6,192 bases of DNA from Candidatus Altimarinota bacterium (GCA_018401175.1 JAGYLK010000101.1:1-6192), one strand, 5' to 3'; positions 1 to 6,115 are shown, numbered from the stretch's first letter. The notes: generated by a model from the sequence alone, not told the origin. Program-made: numbers and translations.

Positions 1-554
<554 letters not shown>

Positions 555-571
555 TTAAAAACTTCATTCAG

Positions 572-600
572 ATTGTACGGACTGATTTTTGCTCCGTCAA
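572..600 (-). promoter_or_regulatory. Sigma-70-type promoter of the aldolase gene
   Basis: Read on the minus strand, TTGACG (600-595) and TACAAT (577-572) are separated by exactly 17 nt. Each box differs from consensus at one position. A start point near 565 would leave a leader of about 23 nt before the aldolase ATG at 542, with no SD sequence in it. The position and match are seen; activity is inferred. Confidence 0.75.
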
Positions 601-832
601 AAGTTAAAATTTGTGCGCGGTGCAGAAATAAACGAGAAAAATAAATCGAGGTAAATGAGTTGTTTTGCTTCTATACATCAAAGGCTTTCCCTCAAAAGAC
701 ATATTTTATGACGAAAAATTTCGATGGTATTTTACTCTCCCACGGAAGCGACTTTTTTGAAATATTTTTTTATGAATTAAAAAAACAAAATTTGTTCTTC
801 TGCAATACATTTTTATTTCCCATAAAAAAACC

Positions 833-860
833 TTGACAAGCAAAATATCCTCGCTAGAAT
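833..860 (+). promoter_or_regulatory. Sigma-70-type promoter of the infA-rpsI operon
   Basis: A perfect -35 box TTGACA (833-838) and a TAGAAT -10 box (855-860) are separated by 16 nt, with an A/T-rich stretch upstream that may serve as an UP element. The predicted start point is near 867, giving a leader of roughly 18 nt before the infA ATG at 885. This is the only strong promoter I see for the nine-gene operon, so the cluster appears to be driven independently of any spc-type operon. Confidence 0.85.
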
Positions 861-867
861 CCGCGAG
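850..867. promoter_or_regulatory. Short dyad around the infA -10 box (possible operator)
   Basis: CTCGC (850-854) and its exact inverse GCGAG (863-867) flank the -10 hexamer with 8 nt between them. A second imperfect arrangement, GCTAG (853-857) with CTAGC (870-874), overlaps it. A dyad centred on a -10 element is a typical site for a repressor, but 5-bp arms can arise by chance and no regulator gene is in view. Confidence 0.25.
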
Positions 868-884
868 CCCTAGCCTTACCCTGA

Positions 885-1160
885 ATGGCAAAAGATAACG
901 ATAAAATTGAGCTCGACGGCGTGGTTGAATCCACATTGCCTGGAAGCCGATTTGTTATCTCACTTTCAACCGAAGGGTTTGAAAACATCAAGGTCAGAGC
1001 AAGGTTATCCGGAAAAATGCGAATGCATTATATACGGATCGTTCCCGGCGATAATGTAAGACTTCAGATCTCTCCGACGGGACAAGTCGTTTCATCAGGT
1101 CCTAATAATGAGGATCTTGTGATGGAGGACGAAGGACTTATCACCTATCGTCCGCGTTAA
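885..1160 (+). CDS. infA: Translation initiation factor IF-1, enlarged form
   Basis: IF-1 binds the 30S A site and, with IF-2 and IF-3, sets up the initiator tRNA. The 91-residue product opens [15 protein letters not shown] and shows the OB-fold landmarks: [10 protein letters not shown] (18-27), [10 protein letters not shown] (42-51), [11 protein letters not shown] (54-64) and a final GLITYRPR (84-91), matching the family ends SGKMRKNYIR and GRIVFRSR. Typical IF-1 is about 72 residues. The extra length comes mostly from residues 65-83, where about 19 residues replace a short loop of about 5, plus about 4 residues near 29-34. The start at 885 is the only sensible one and lies about 18 nt after the predicted transcript start; no SD precedes it (ccttaccctga). 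First gene of the operon, 13 nt before rpmJ. Confidence 0.96.
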   Translation: MAKDNDKIELDGVVESTLPGSRFVISLSTEGFENIKVRARLSGKMRMHYIRIVPGDNVRLQISPTGQVVSSGPNNEDLVMEDEGLITYRPR

Positions 1161-1173
1161 AAATAATGAACCC

Positions 1174-1299
1174 ATGAAAGTAAGAACTTCCGTTAAACCA
1201 ATTTGTAAAGATTGTCGTGTTATCCGCCGAAAAGGCGTGGTACGTGTTATTTGCGGAAATCCAGCTACTCGTGGAAAACATAAACAACGTCAAGGTTAA
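1174..1299 (+). CDS. rpmJ: 50S ribosomal protein bL36
   Basis: A 41-residue protein of the large subunit, short enough to be missed by a length cut-off. It reads [20 protein letters not shown] and then [17 protein letters not shown], ending HKQRQG. The zinc-ribbon residues are Cys11, Cys14 and Cys27 with a His at 36. In the usual 37-38 residue form the last segment is CxNPKHKQRQG, with His at about 32, so here about four residues (ATRG) are inserted between the last Cys and the His. The Cys-containing (C+) form is otherwise intact. It sits 13 nt after infA and 11 nt before rpsM, its normal neighbours. No SD precedes the ATG (aataatgaaccc). Confidence 0.96.
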   Translation: MKVRTSVKPICKDCRVIRRKGVVRVICGNPATRGKHKQRQG

Positions 1300-1310
1300 T
1301 CTCTTATTGA

Positions 1311-1685
1311 ATGCGAATTGCAGGAGTATCGATTCCGCCAGAAAAACGCCTCGTCATTTCATTGACATATATTTTAGGTGTTGGTCCAAAACGCGCACAG
1401 ATGATCTGTGAAAAAGCAAAAATAGACGAAGCTATTCGTGTAAAAGACCTAACAACAGATCAAGAGAAAGTGATTCGTGATGTGCTTACGGAGTTGGGGT
1501 TTATCCTTGAGGCAGATTTGCGTCGGGAAACATCTCAAAACGTAAAGCGATTGCAGGATATTGGTTCTTATAGAGGATTCCGTCACCGTCGAAAACTTCC
1601 ATGTCGTGGACAGCGAACAAAAACAAATGCTCGCACACGAAAGGGAAAGAAAGGTGCAGCAGTTACTAAGAAGAAAAAAGTATAA
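1311..1685 (+). CDS. rpsM: 30S ribosomal protein uS13
   Basis: Head protein of the 30S subunit that contacts 16S rRNA, the P-site tRNA and the large subunit (bridge B1). The 124 residues begin [20 protein letters not shown], followed by ILGVGPKRA in the helix-two-turn-helix domain, [12 protein letters not shown] in the middle, and the conserved basic tail [20 protein letters not shown] to NARTRKGKK. It ends in the lysine-rich KKKKV. Length is normal for the family (about 115-125). The start is the ATG 11 nt after rpmJ, preceded by tctcttattga, without SD. Its TAA stop shares one base with the rpsK start (taATGg), suggesting translational coupling. Confidence 0.98.
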   Translation: MRIAGVSIPPEKRLVISLTYILGVGPKRAQMICEKAKIDEAIRVKDLTTDQEKVIRDVLTELGFILEADLRRETSQNVKRLQDIGSYRGFRHRRKLPCRGQRTKTNARTRKGKKGAAVTKKKKV

Positions 1686-2062
1686 TGGCTAAAGCAAAAA
1701 AACGTATTCGAAAATCGTTCGAGACTGGTCGAGTATATGTCGAGGCTAATTGGAACAATACGCTTGTCACGTTGACAGACCCCGAGGGGAATGTGTTGGC
1801 ATGGAGCACTCCTGGACGAAATGGCTTCAAAGGAGCACGTCAATCAACACCATATGCAGGACAGGTTTCTGCAGAGCATGTTGCGGAGCAAGCACAGCAA
1901 TTTGGAATGAAATCTGTAGATGTGTACGTTACAGGGATGGGACCATCTCGTGACCAAACAATCCGTGGATTGGTAAACGGGGGACTTCAAGTGCAATCAA
2001 TCGCACTTCGATCACGAACACCACATGGTGGATGCCGCCCGAAAAAAGTTCGCAAAGTATAA
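1685..2062 (+). CDS. rpsK: 30S ribosomal protein uS11
   Basis: Platform protein of the 30S subunit next to the mRNA exit and E site. The 125 residues show the family core NWNNTLVTLTDPEGNVLAWS (22-41), GFKGARQSTPYAGQ, the VTGMGPSRDQTIRGL segment, and the basic end CRPKKVRKV. Length is usual (about 125-130). The C-terminal segment is unusual: the family consensus DVTPIPHNGCRPP reads LRSRTPHGGCRPK here. Gly115 therefore replaces the Asn that is converted to isoaspartate in E. coli S11. The gene overlaps rpsM by one base, and its start has only a weak purine stretch upstream that is also rpsM coding sequence. Confidence 0.98.
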   Translation: MAKAKKRIRKSFETGRVYVEANWNNTLVTLTDPEGNVLAWSTPGRNGFKGARQSTPYAGQVSAEHVAEQAQQFGMKSVDVYVTGMGPSRDQTIRGLVNGGLQVQSIALRSRTPHGGCRPKKVRKV

Positions 2063-2074
2063 AATTTTCACTGA

Positions 2075-2689
2075 ATGAAATACACAGGACCAAAAGCACG
2101 TTTATGTCGAAGAGAGGGAATTAACCTCTTTGGATCAGACAAATATCAGAAAATCATGGGACGTCGTCCTGGAATCCCCGGACTCCATGGAGCAAAACGT
2201 CTTGGGAAAATGACTGAGTACGCCAAGCAGCTTCGAGAGAAGCAAAAAGCGAAGCGAATGTTTGGTCTCTCAGAAAAACAATTTCGTCGTACATTCGATC
2301 GCGCTAGTGCGATGGAAGGAGTGGCGGGTGCAAATATGTTGCAGTTGTTAGAGCGACGGTTGGATAATGTTTTGTATCGTGCGGGACTTGCTGCAACTCG
2401 TATGCAGGCTCGTCAATTTGCTTCTCATGGATTGTTCATGTTGAACGGGCGTCGTATTGATGTTCCTTCGGTTCAGGTTCGTGTAGGAGATACAATTGAG
2501 GTACGATCAAAATCAAAGAATTCTCCTGTATTTAAGAAAAACCTTGAGGATCTTTCAAATGTAGATGCTCCAACTTGGTTGAAAGTAGATGCAAAGAAGT
2601 TACAGATTGAAGTTACGGATATTCCAGCAGTTCAACATTTTGAACAGGCTATTGAACCACAGATGATTGTTGAGTTTTACTCACGATAA
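2075..2689 (+). CDS. rpsD: 30S ribosomal protein uS4
   Basis: Primary 16S rRNA-binding protein that nucleates assembly of the 30S body and forms part of the mRNA entry tunnel. In E. coli it also represses its own operon. The 204 residues (normal length) begin MKYTGPKARLCRREGINLFG. Only one Cys (residue 11) is present in the N-terminal region, so this is the zinc-free form. The S4 RNA-binding domain spans about 94-145, with RRLDNVLYRAGLAATR (94-109) and HGLFMLNGRRIDVPS (118-132). The end, QMIVEFYSR, is typical. It starts 12 nt after rpsK with no SD (ttttcactga). I see no clear pseudoknot-type S4 regulatory site. Confidence 0.98.
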   Translation: MKYTGPKARLCRREGINLFGSDKYQKIMGRRPGIPGLHGAKRLGKMTEYAKQLREKQKAKRMFGLSEKQFRRTFDRASAMEGVAGANMLQLLERRLDNVLYRAGLAATRMQARQFASHGLFMLNGRRIDVPSVQVRVGDTIEVRSKSKNSPVFKKNLEDLSNVDAPTWLKVDAKKLQIEVTDIPAVQHFEQAIEPQMIVEFYSR

Positions 2690-2723
2690 AAATAAATACC
2701 CATTTTTCTTTACCCCTTTCTTG

Positions 2724-3737
2724 ATGCACATTCTCCACGACGAGATCGGCGCACCCCAGTTGAAAATCACGCGGGATGGCAACACAGCCACTTTGGTTGT
2801 GACTCCGCTGCCTTCGGGTTTTGGTGTTACCTTGGGAAATGCTCTTCGCAGAGTATTGTTATCGAGTTTGCCTGGTTGCGCTGTGACAGCAATGAAAATT
2901 GATGGAGTGACTCATGAATATACAACCATAGAAGGAGTGAAAGAATCAGTTTTTGATATAGGATTAAACGTTCGCCAGCTTCGTCTAAAAAAGCACACAA
3001 AGGGAAGTGAAGAAATAACTGTTACCTTCAAAAAAACGGGAGTTATCACGGCTGCAGATCTAAAAGCTTCTTCTGATATTGAAATTCTTGATCCTTCGCA
3101 GGTAATTGCTACCTGTGATGGAGCGAACACAAAGAAGAAAATCACGCTTCGTATAGAAAAAGGAGTTGGTTACCGGATGGTTTCCAATGTGGATTCAGCT
3201 ACAGAAGAAGATGCGGAAATTATATTGCTTGACGCAAACTTTTCTCCTGTGACACGAGTACAATATGATATCGCTCCAGCACGAGTTGGAGAACAAATTA
3301 ACCTCGATCAATTGACGCTTACCGTTGATACTGATGGAGCACTTGATTCAGAGCATGCTATCAAAATTTCAGCAGGTATTTTGGAGAGTTATTTCCAATT
3401 ATTTAATACTGAAGATGCATATACAGACGCGGAATTCACAACGACATTTGATGAGTTGAAGAAACGCCGTGAAAATGCTGCAGCTGCAGCAAATGAAGCG
3501 CAAGAAGTAGCGTTTACTCCTATTGATATTTTGGGACTTTCACAACGAACACTCAATGCGCTTGTAAACGGAGGAATTACTTCCGTAGAACAATTACTTT
3601 CAACACCGAATAATCAGCTGGTTCAATTACGCGGATTTGGACAAAAGGCAAAAACAGAACTCGATCAGGTTTTGGTTGACCGCGGTTATGTTTCGGCAGC
3701 TGAGCTGCCATCTATTACTCTTGATGAAGAAAAATGA
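2724..3737 (+). CDS. rpoA: DNA-directed RNA polymerase subunit alpha
   Basis: Alpha dimerises to start polymerase assembly, and its C-terminal domain contacts UP-element DNA and activators. From the ATG at 2724 the protein has 337 residues (E. coli 329). The N-terminal domain includes GFGVTLGNALRRVLLSSLPG (32-51) and DGVTHEYTTIEGV (60-72). A charged, Ala-rich linker covers about 229-263, and the C-terminal helix-hairpin-helix domain runs from 265. By alignment the E. coli DNA-contact residues R265, N268, G296, K298 and E302 are kept as R275, N278, G306, K308 and E312. I chose 2724 because it gives the family-like start MHILHDEIG. An in-frame ATG at 2667 would add an atypical 19 residues and overlap rpsD by 23 nt. 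The 34-nt gap before it is pyrimidine-rich, with no SD. The TGA stop overlaps the rplQ start (ATGA). Confidence 0.97.
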   Translation: MHILHDEIGAPQLKITRDGNTATLVVTPLPSGFGVTLGNALRRVLLSSLPGCAVTAMKIDGVTHEYTTIEGVKESVFDIGLNVRQLRLKKHTKGSEEITVTFKKTGVITAADLKASSDIEILDPSQVIATCDGANTKKKITLRIEKGVGYRMVSNVDSATEEDAEIILLDANFSPVTRVQYDIAPARVGEQINLDQLTLTVDTDGALDSEHAIKISAGILESYFQLFNTEDAYTDAEFTTTFDELKKRRENAAAAANEAQEVAFTPIDILGLSQRTLNALVNGGITSVEQLLSTPNNQLVQLRGFGQKAKTELDQVLVDRGYVSAAELPSITLDEEK

Positions 3738-4102
3738 GACACCGAAGTGGAAAGGCAACGCTCAATAGACCAGCAGATCAGCGAAGAGCTCTGTTGAGAA
3801 GTTTGATGACATCATTGTTTCAAGAAGGATCAGTGAAAACAACGAATGCAAAAGCGAAGGTTTTGCAGGCGGAGGCAGAAAAATTAATTACACTTATCAA
3901 ACGTTCTCTTGGTAAAAATGAAGAATTCAATGCGATTCGTGATGCAAAACAAGTTTTGTTTACAGAGGCATCGCAGCGAGCAGCAGTTGAATTTGGAAAA
4001 CAGACACAAAAAACATCTGGTTTCGTTCGCGTTACTCGTATTGGAGTACGTGATGGTGATGCCGCCCTTATTATGCAAGTTGACCTTATCTCTGAAAAAT
4101 GA
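3734..4102 (+). CDS. rplQ: 50S ribosomal protein bL17
   Basis: Large-subunit protein near the peptide exit tunnel. The 122 residues open MRHRSGKATLNRPADQRRAL, then LRSLMTSLFQEGSVKTTNAK, AKVLQAEAEKLITLIKR, and end with the β-strand region SGFVRVTRIGVRDGDAALIM, matching the family pattern GGYTRILKLGxRxGDxA. Length is typical. The start overlaps the rpoA stop by 4 nt (ATGA), and the stop overlaps rplM in the same way, so translation along rpoA-rplQ-rplM is probably coupled. This position after rpoA is the usual one in bacteria. Confidence 0.97.
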   Translation: MRHRSGKATLNRPADQRRALLRSLMTSLFQEGSVKTTNAKAKVLQAEAEKLITLIKRSLGKNEEFNAIRDAKQVLFTEASQRAAVEFGKQTQKTSGFVRVTRIGVRDGDAALIMQVDLISEK

Positions 4103-4530
4103 AAACGACGCTTCGACAAAACGTACAAAATACTGACCGCCAATGGTGGATTGTAGATGCTGAGGGGAAAACCCTTGGACAACTTTCAGTAGCTATTGCT
4201 GACACGCTTCGTGGAAAACGTCGTGTAGATTATACACCGCATGTTGATGGCGGAGATTATGTTGTTGTTTTAAACGCAGACAAAGTCGCAGTAACGGGAA
4301 ATAAAGAAGAGGATAAAAAATATTATCGTCACTCTGGATATATTGGACATCTCAAAACGCAATCGTTAGGTGTTGTGCGAGCAAAATCTCCAAAACGTAT
4401 TTTGGAGGATGCCGTAAGTGGCATGTTGCCTAAAACGCGTCTTCGGGCAGGACAAATGAAGCGATTACTTCTCGTTGTGGGAAATGAAAATCCACACACA
4501 GCACAACAAGCAAAACCCCTTGAAATTTAA
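4099..4530 (+). CDS. rplM: 50S ribosomal protein uL13
   Basis: Early-assembly protein of the large subunit. The 143 residues show WWIVDAEGKTLGQLSVAIAD (16-35), LRGKRRVDYTPHVDGGDYVV (37-56), the KVAVTGNK strand, KKYYRHSGYIGHLK, and the C-terminal RAKSPKRILEDAVSGMLPK followed by GNENPHTAQQAKPLEI. All are family landmarks and the length is normal. It begins inside the rplQ stop (ATGA overlap) and is followed after 11 nt by rpsI, its nearly universal partner. In E. coli the rplM-rpsI pair is a separate operon; here it is joined to the end of the alpha operon. Confidence 0.98.
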   Translation: MKTTLRQNVQNTDRQWWIVDAEGKTLGQLSVAIADTLRGKRRVDYTPHVDGGDYVVVLNADKVAVTGNKEEDKKYYRHSGYIGHLKTQSLGVVRAKSPKRILEDAVSGMLPKTRLRAGQMKRLLLVVGNENPHTAQQAKPLEI

Positions 4531-4541
4531 TTTTTTCTCAG

Positions 4542-4946
4542 ATGGCAAATGACAATCGAGCATATTTTCACGCAGTAGGACGTCGTAAGACGGCGCGTGC
4601 AACCGTAAAACTTTTTCCAGATGGATCTGGGGATGTAATTGTAAATAATAAATCGGTTCGTGATTGGGCTGACACAGAAGAAATGCTAAAAACAGTGGTT
4701 GAGCCGCTCGTTGTATTGGGAATGAAAAAAGATTTTGATCTTGTGGTTCGTACATCTGGTGGAGGAAAGGTAGCACAAGCAGAGGCGGCTCGATTGGGAG
4801 TTGCTCGTGCATTAATTAAAAAACAAGCAGAAACTCGCCCTCAGTTGAAAGACGAGGGATTACTTACTCGTGATCCACGTGTAAAAGAGCGAAAGAAGCC
4901 AGGATTGAAGAAGGCTCGACGTGCTTCTCAGTTCTCAAAACGGTAG
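4542..4946 (+). CDS. rpsI: 30S ribosomal protein uS9
   Basis: Head protein of the 30S subunit whose C-terminal tail reaches the P-site tRNA anticodon. The 134 residues contain AVGRRKTARATVKLFPDGSG (11-30), the central RTSGGGKVAQAEAARLGVAR (70-89), and the basic C-terminal region RDPRVKERKKPGLKKARR ending QFSKR. The terminal Lys-Arg that contacts P-site tRNA is intact. The length is slightly above E. coli's 130. The start lies 11 nt after rplM and is preceded by a T-rich stretch (ttttttctcag) with no SD. It is the last gene of the operon; the terminator stem begins 26 nt after its stop. Confidence 0.98.
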   Translation: MANDNRAYFHAVGRRKTARATVKLFPDGSGDVIVNNKSVRDWADTEEMLKTVVEPLVVLGMKKDFDLVVRTSGGGKVAQAEAARLGVARALIKKQAETRPQLKDEGLLTRDPRVKERKKPGLKKARRASQFSKR

Positions 4947-4972
4947 GAATTGTTCTTCTCACAAAATTATAG

Positions 4973-4997
4973 AAATCCTGCTTCGGCGGGATTTTTT
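4973..4997 (+). terminator. Intrinsic terminator of the infA-rpsI operon
   Basis: AAATCCTGC (4973-4981) pairs with GCGGGATTT (4986-4994), giving nine base pairs with one T-G wobble. They enclose a C(TTCG)G tetraloop, and a run of six T (4992-4997) follows. This is a textbook rho-independent terminator 26 nt after the rpsI stop. Confidence 0.92.
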
Positions 4998-5000
4998 ATT

Positions 5001-5041
5001 GTACGGGCGTATTAGAAACACGCCCCTACGAAATTTTTTTT
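5001..5041. repeat. GC-rich palindrome with T-run (REP-like element or second terminator)
   Basis: GTACGGGCGT (5001-5010) and ACGCCCCTAC (5020-5029) form a 10-bp stem with one C-C mismatch around a 9-nt loop, followed by eight T (5034-5041). It begins 3 nt after the T-run of the operon terminator. It could back up that terminator. The GGGGCGT/ACGCCCC arms also resemble palindromes I recall as dispersed in many bacterial genomes, but only one copy is in this window, so the repeat status is inferred. Confidence 0.5.
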
Positions 5042-5068
5042 GACCATTTTTCACTCATTCCCTACACT
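5040..5068 (+). promoter_or_regulatory. Sigma-70-type promoter of the proC-like leader
   Basis: TTGACC (5040-5045) and TACACT (5063-5068) are separated by exactly 17 nt, each close to consensus. The -35 box begins inside the T-run of the preceding palindrome. A start near 5075 would place the ATG of the small ORF (5084) about 9 nt downstream. I see no comparable promoter between the terminator at 5167-5199 and the proC-like ATG at 5234, so that gene probably depends on this one. Confidence 0.65.
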
Positions 5069-5083
5069 TCCTTCACGTTACAG

Positions 5084-5137
5084 ATGATTGATATTTTCTT
5101 TTTACTTCCGATATCTCCCATTCCGCCGGTGCGGTAA
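5084..5137 (+). CDS. Candidate proline-rich leader peptide (17 aa)
   Basis: A small ORF encodes MIDIFFLLPISPIPPVR and ends in TAA. Four of 17 residues are proline (positions 9, 12, 14, 15; codons CCG, CCC, CCG, CCG), including a Pro-Pro pair. It starts about 9 nt after a predicted transcript start, without SD, as for other genes here, and ends 29 nt before an intrinsic terminator that precedes a ProC-family gene. That arrangement is what a ribosome-stalling attenuation leader would look like. So short an ORF can occur by chance, and translation is not shown by the sequence itself. Alternatively, positions 5075-5199 could be a small non-coding RNA. Confidence 0.4.
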   Translation: MIDIFFLLPISPIPPVR

Positions 5138-5166
5138 GAGAGTCGTGTAAAAATGAAACTTTTTCC

Positions 5167-5199
5167 CACCGAACCATCAACCCGTTCGGTGATTTTTTT
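5167..5199 (+). terminator. Intrinsic terminator in the proC-like leader (possible attenuator)
   Basis: CACCGAAC (5167-5174) pairs perfectly with GTTCGGTG (5184-5191) around a 9-nt loop, and seven T follow (5193-5199). It lies 34 nt before the proC-like start and about 100 nt after the predicted promoter, so it would stop the leader transcript before the gene. The segment CGGTG in the leader ORF (5127-5131) repeats the end of the right arm (5187-5191) and could pair instead with CACCG (5167-5171), breaking the terminator. Confidence 0.75.
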
Positions 5200-5233
5200 A
5201 ACCCTTTAAAAATACTTTGTAACTACTTTTGAC

Positions 5234-6115
5234 ATGGAATCACAAAAATCACTTGGTGTGCTCGGAGCCGGAAATATGGCTCGCGCATTGCTTTCCCAAA
5301 ATACGCTTAATGTGAGCGTTTTAAATTCAACAAATGAATCTACACAACACGCGGCTCAAAAAATAGGCGCACAGAGCGCACAAAATATTGAGGATATTTT
5401 GAATCAAGATCTCCTTGTATTGGGAGTCAAGCCACAACGACTTGGCGAAATTTTACAAAATACAGAAATTACGAAGCCAATTATTTCTCTTCTCGCCATG
5501 ACTCCGTGTGACAAAATTCGTGAAAAACTCAAAACCGAGACATCTATTACTCGTCTTATGCCAACAATGGGGAGTTTGGTACAAAAAGGATTAACGGCAA
5601 TTTATTTTGAAAATGATATCCCAGAGGAGATTCGTGTTGTGATACGCGAAGTTTGTGAAACAACAGGTGCTATTATTGAATTTGAAAGTGAACATCTTCT
5701 GGAAGGGTTTACTATTTACTCTTCATCAATGATGGCAATTATTGCGCTCTTGCAATCAGAAATAGAAAAACATATTTCTTCTCTCGAAAAACAGGAATCG
5801 CTTCGAATGCTCATAAATAATTTTATAATAGAACAATGTTCTCAAGATGGATTTACCGATGCAAAAACTATTCTTGAGAAGACAAATGAAGGATTAGAAG
5901 GGTTGTTTGCCTCCGGGAAATCGGCGGAAGAAATAATACAACTTGTGGCGTCAAAAGGAGGAACAACTGAGGCGATGCTTAATTTTTTAAAAATTGAGAA
6001 GGGAGTTCTTGAGGCGTTTTTTCATTATCCAGACATTTATGAAGTACAAAAAAAATTCTTTCACGTCTTCAAAGAATCCATTGATATTGGATTGAAAAAG
6101 ACGGGATTTGCCTAA
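5234..6115 (+). CDS. proC: Divergent pyrroline-5-carboxylate reductase family protein (ProC-like)
   Basis: The family reduces pyrroline-5-carboxylate to proline with NAD(P)H, the last step of proline synthesis. Seen in the 293 residues: the Rossmann motif LGVLGAGNMA (7-16), VLGVKPQ (62-68), RLMPTMG (107-113) where the family has R-x-MPNTP, and VASKGGTTEAML (238-249) matching VxSPGGTT. The substrate-binding SGSGPAY/SGSSPAY motif is not preserved; the aligned stretch is YSSSMMA (162-168). About 18 extra residues lie between this and the GGTT motif, and the C-terminus is extended; E. coli ProC has 269 residues. The fold is clear, but the loss of the Gly-Pro loop makes ordinary ProC activity uncertain; it may be a fast-evolving ProC or a paralogue with another imine substrate. 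The start at 5234 is the first ATG before the Rossmann strand, with no SD (ctacttttgac). It lies behind a promoter, small ORF and terminator that may attenuate it. Confidence 0.82.
   Translation: MESQKSLGVLGAGNMARALLSQNTLNVSVLNSTNESTQHAAQKIGAQSAQNIEDILNQDLLVLGVKPQRLGEILQNTEITKPIISLLAMTPCDKIREKLKTETSITRLMPTMGSLVQKGLTAIYFENDIPEEIRVVIREVCETTGAIIEFESEHLLEGFTIYSSSMMAIIALLQSEIEKHISSLEKQESLRMLINNFIIEQCSQDGFTDAKTILEKTNEGLEGLFASGKSAEEIIQLVASKGGTTEAMLNFLKIEKGVLEAFFHYPDIYEVQKKFFHVFKESIDIGLKKTGFA

Noticed and set aside
706..936. Minus-strand open frame across the infA promoter
   Set aside because: The peptide has no recognisable pattern and crosses a strong opposing promoter and the start of infA; an antisense by-product of AT-rich sequence.
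2667..2723. In-frame upstream ATG that would lengthen RpoA by 19 residues
   Set aside because: The extension (rich in Phe, Pro and Lys) does not resemble any alpha N-terminus and would overlap rpsD by 23 nt; starting at 2724 gives a normal 337-residue alpha.
3735..4102. TGA read as glycine (code 25, as in Gracilibacteria/Absconditabacteria)
   Set aside because: TGA ends rpoA and rplQ exactly at the expected family lengths and at ATGA overlaps, and no TGA falls inside the annotated genes.
3820..4182. Minus-strand open frames of up to 120 codons opposite rplQ
   Set aside because: The plus strand encodes an unmistakable bL17; the antisense peptide is rich in Ser, Cys and Phe from reverse-read ribosomal codons.
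4465..4812. Minus-strand 115-codon frame opposite rplM/rpsI
   Set aside because: It overlaps two conserved ribosomal genes and has no recognisable domain; antisense shadow.
5075..5199. T-box, SRP RNA or other known structured RNA in the proC-like leader
   Set aside because: No T-box AGGGTGG-type sequence, no SRP loop motif and no tRNA-like arms were seen; only the small ORF, short hairpins and the terminator.
5153..5209. Second small ORF (18 codons, starting MKLFPTEPSTR) through the leader terminator
   Set aside because: It runs across the terminator hairpin and has only two Pro; its frame is more likely a by-product. The ORF at 5084 is better placed relative to the promoter.
5229..5257. 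TTGACA at the proC-like start as a promoter -35 box
   Set aside because: No -10-like hexamer lies 16-18 nt downstream, and it overlaps the start codon.
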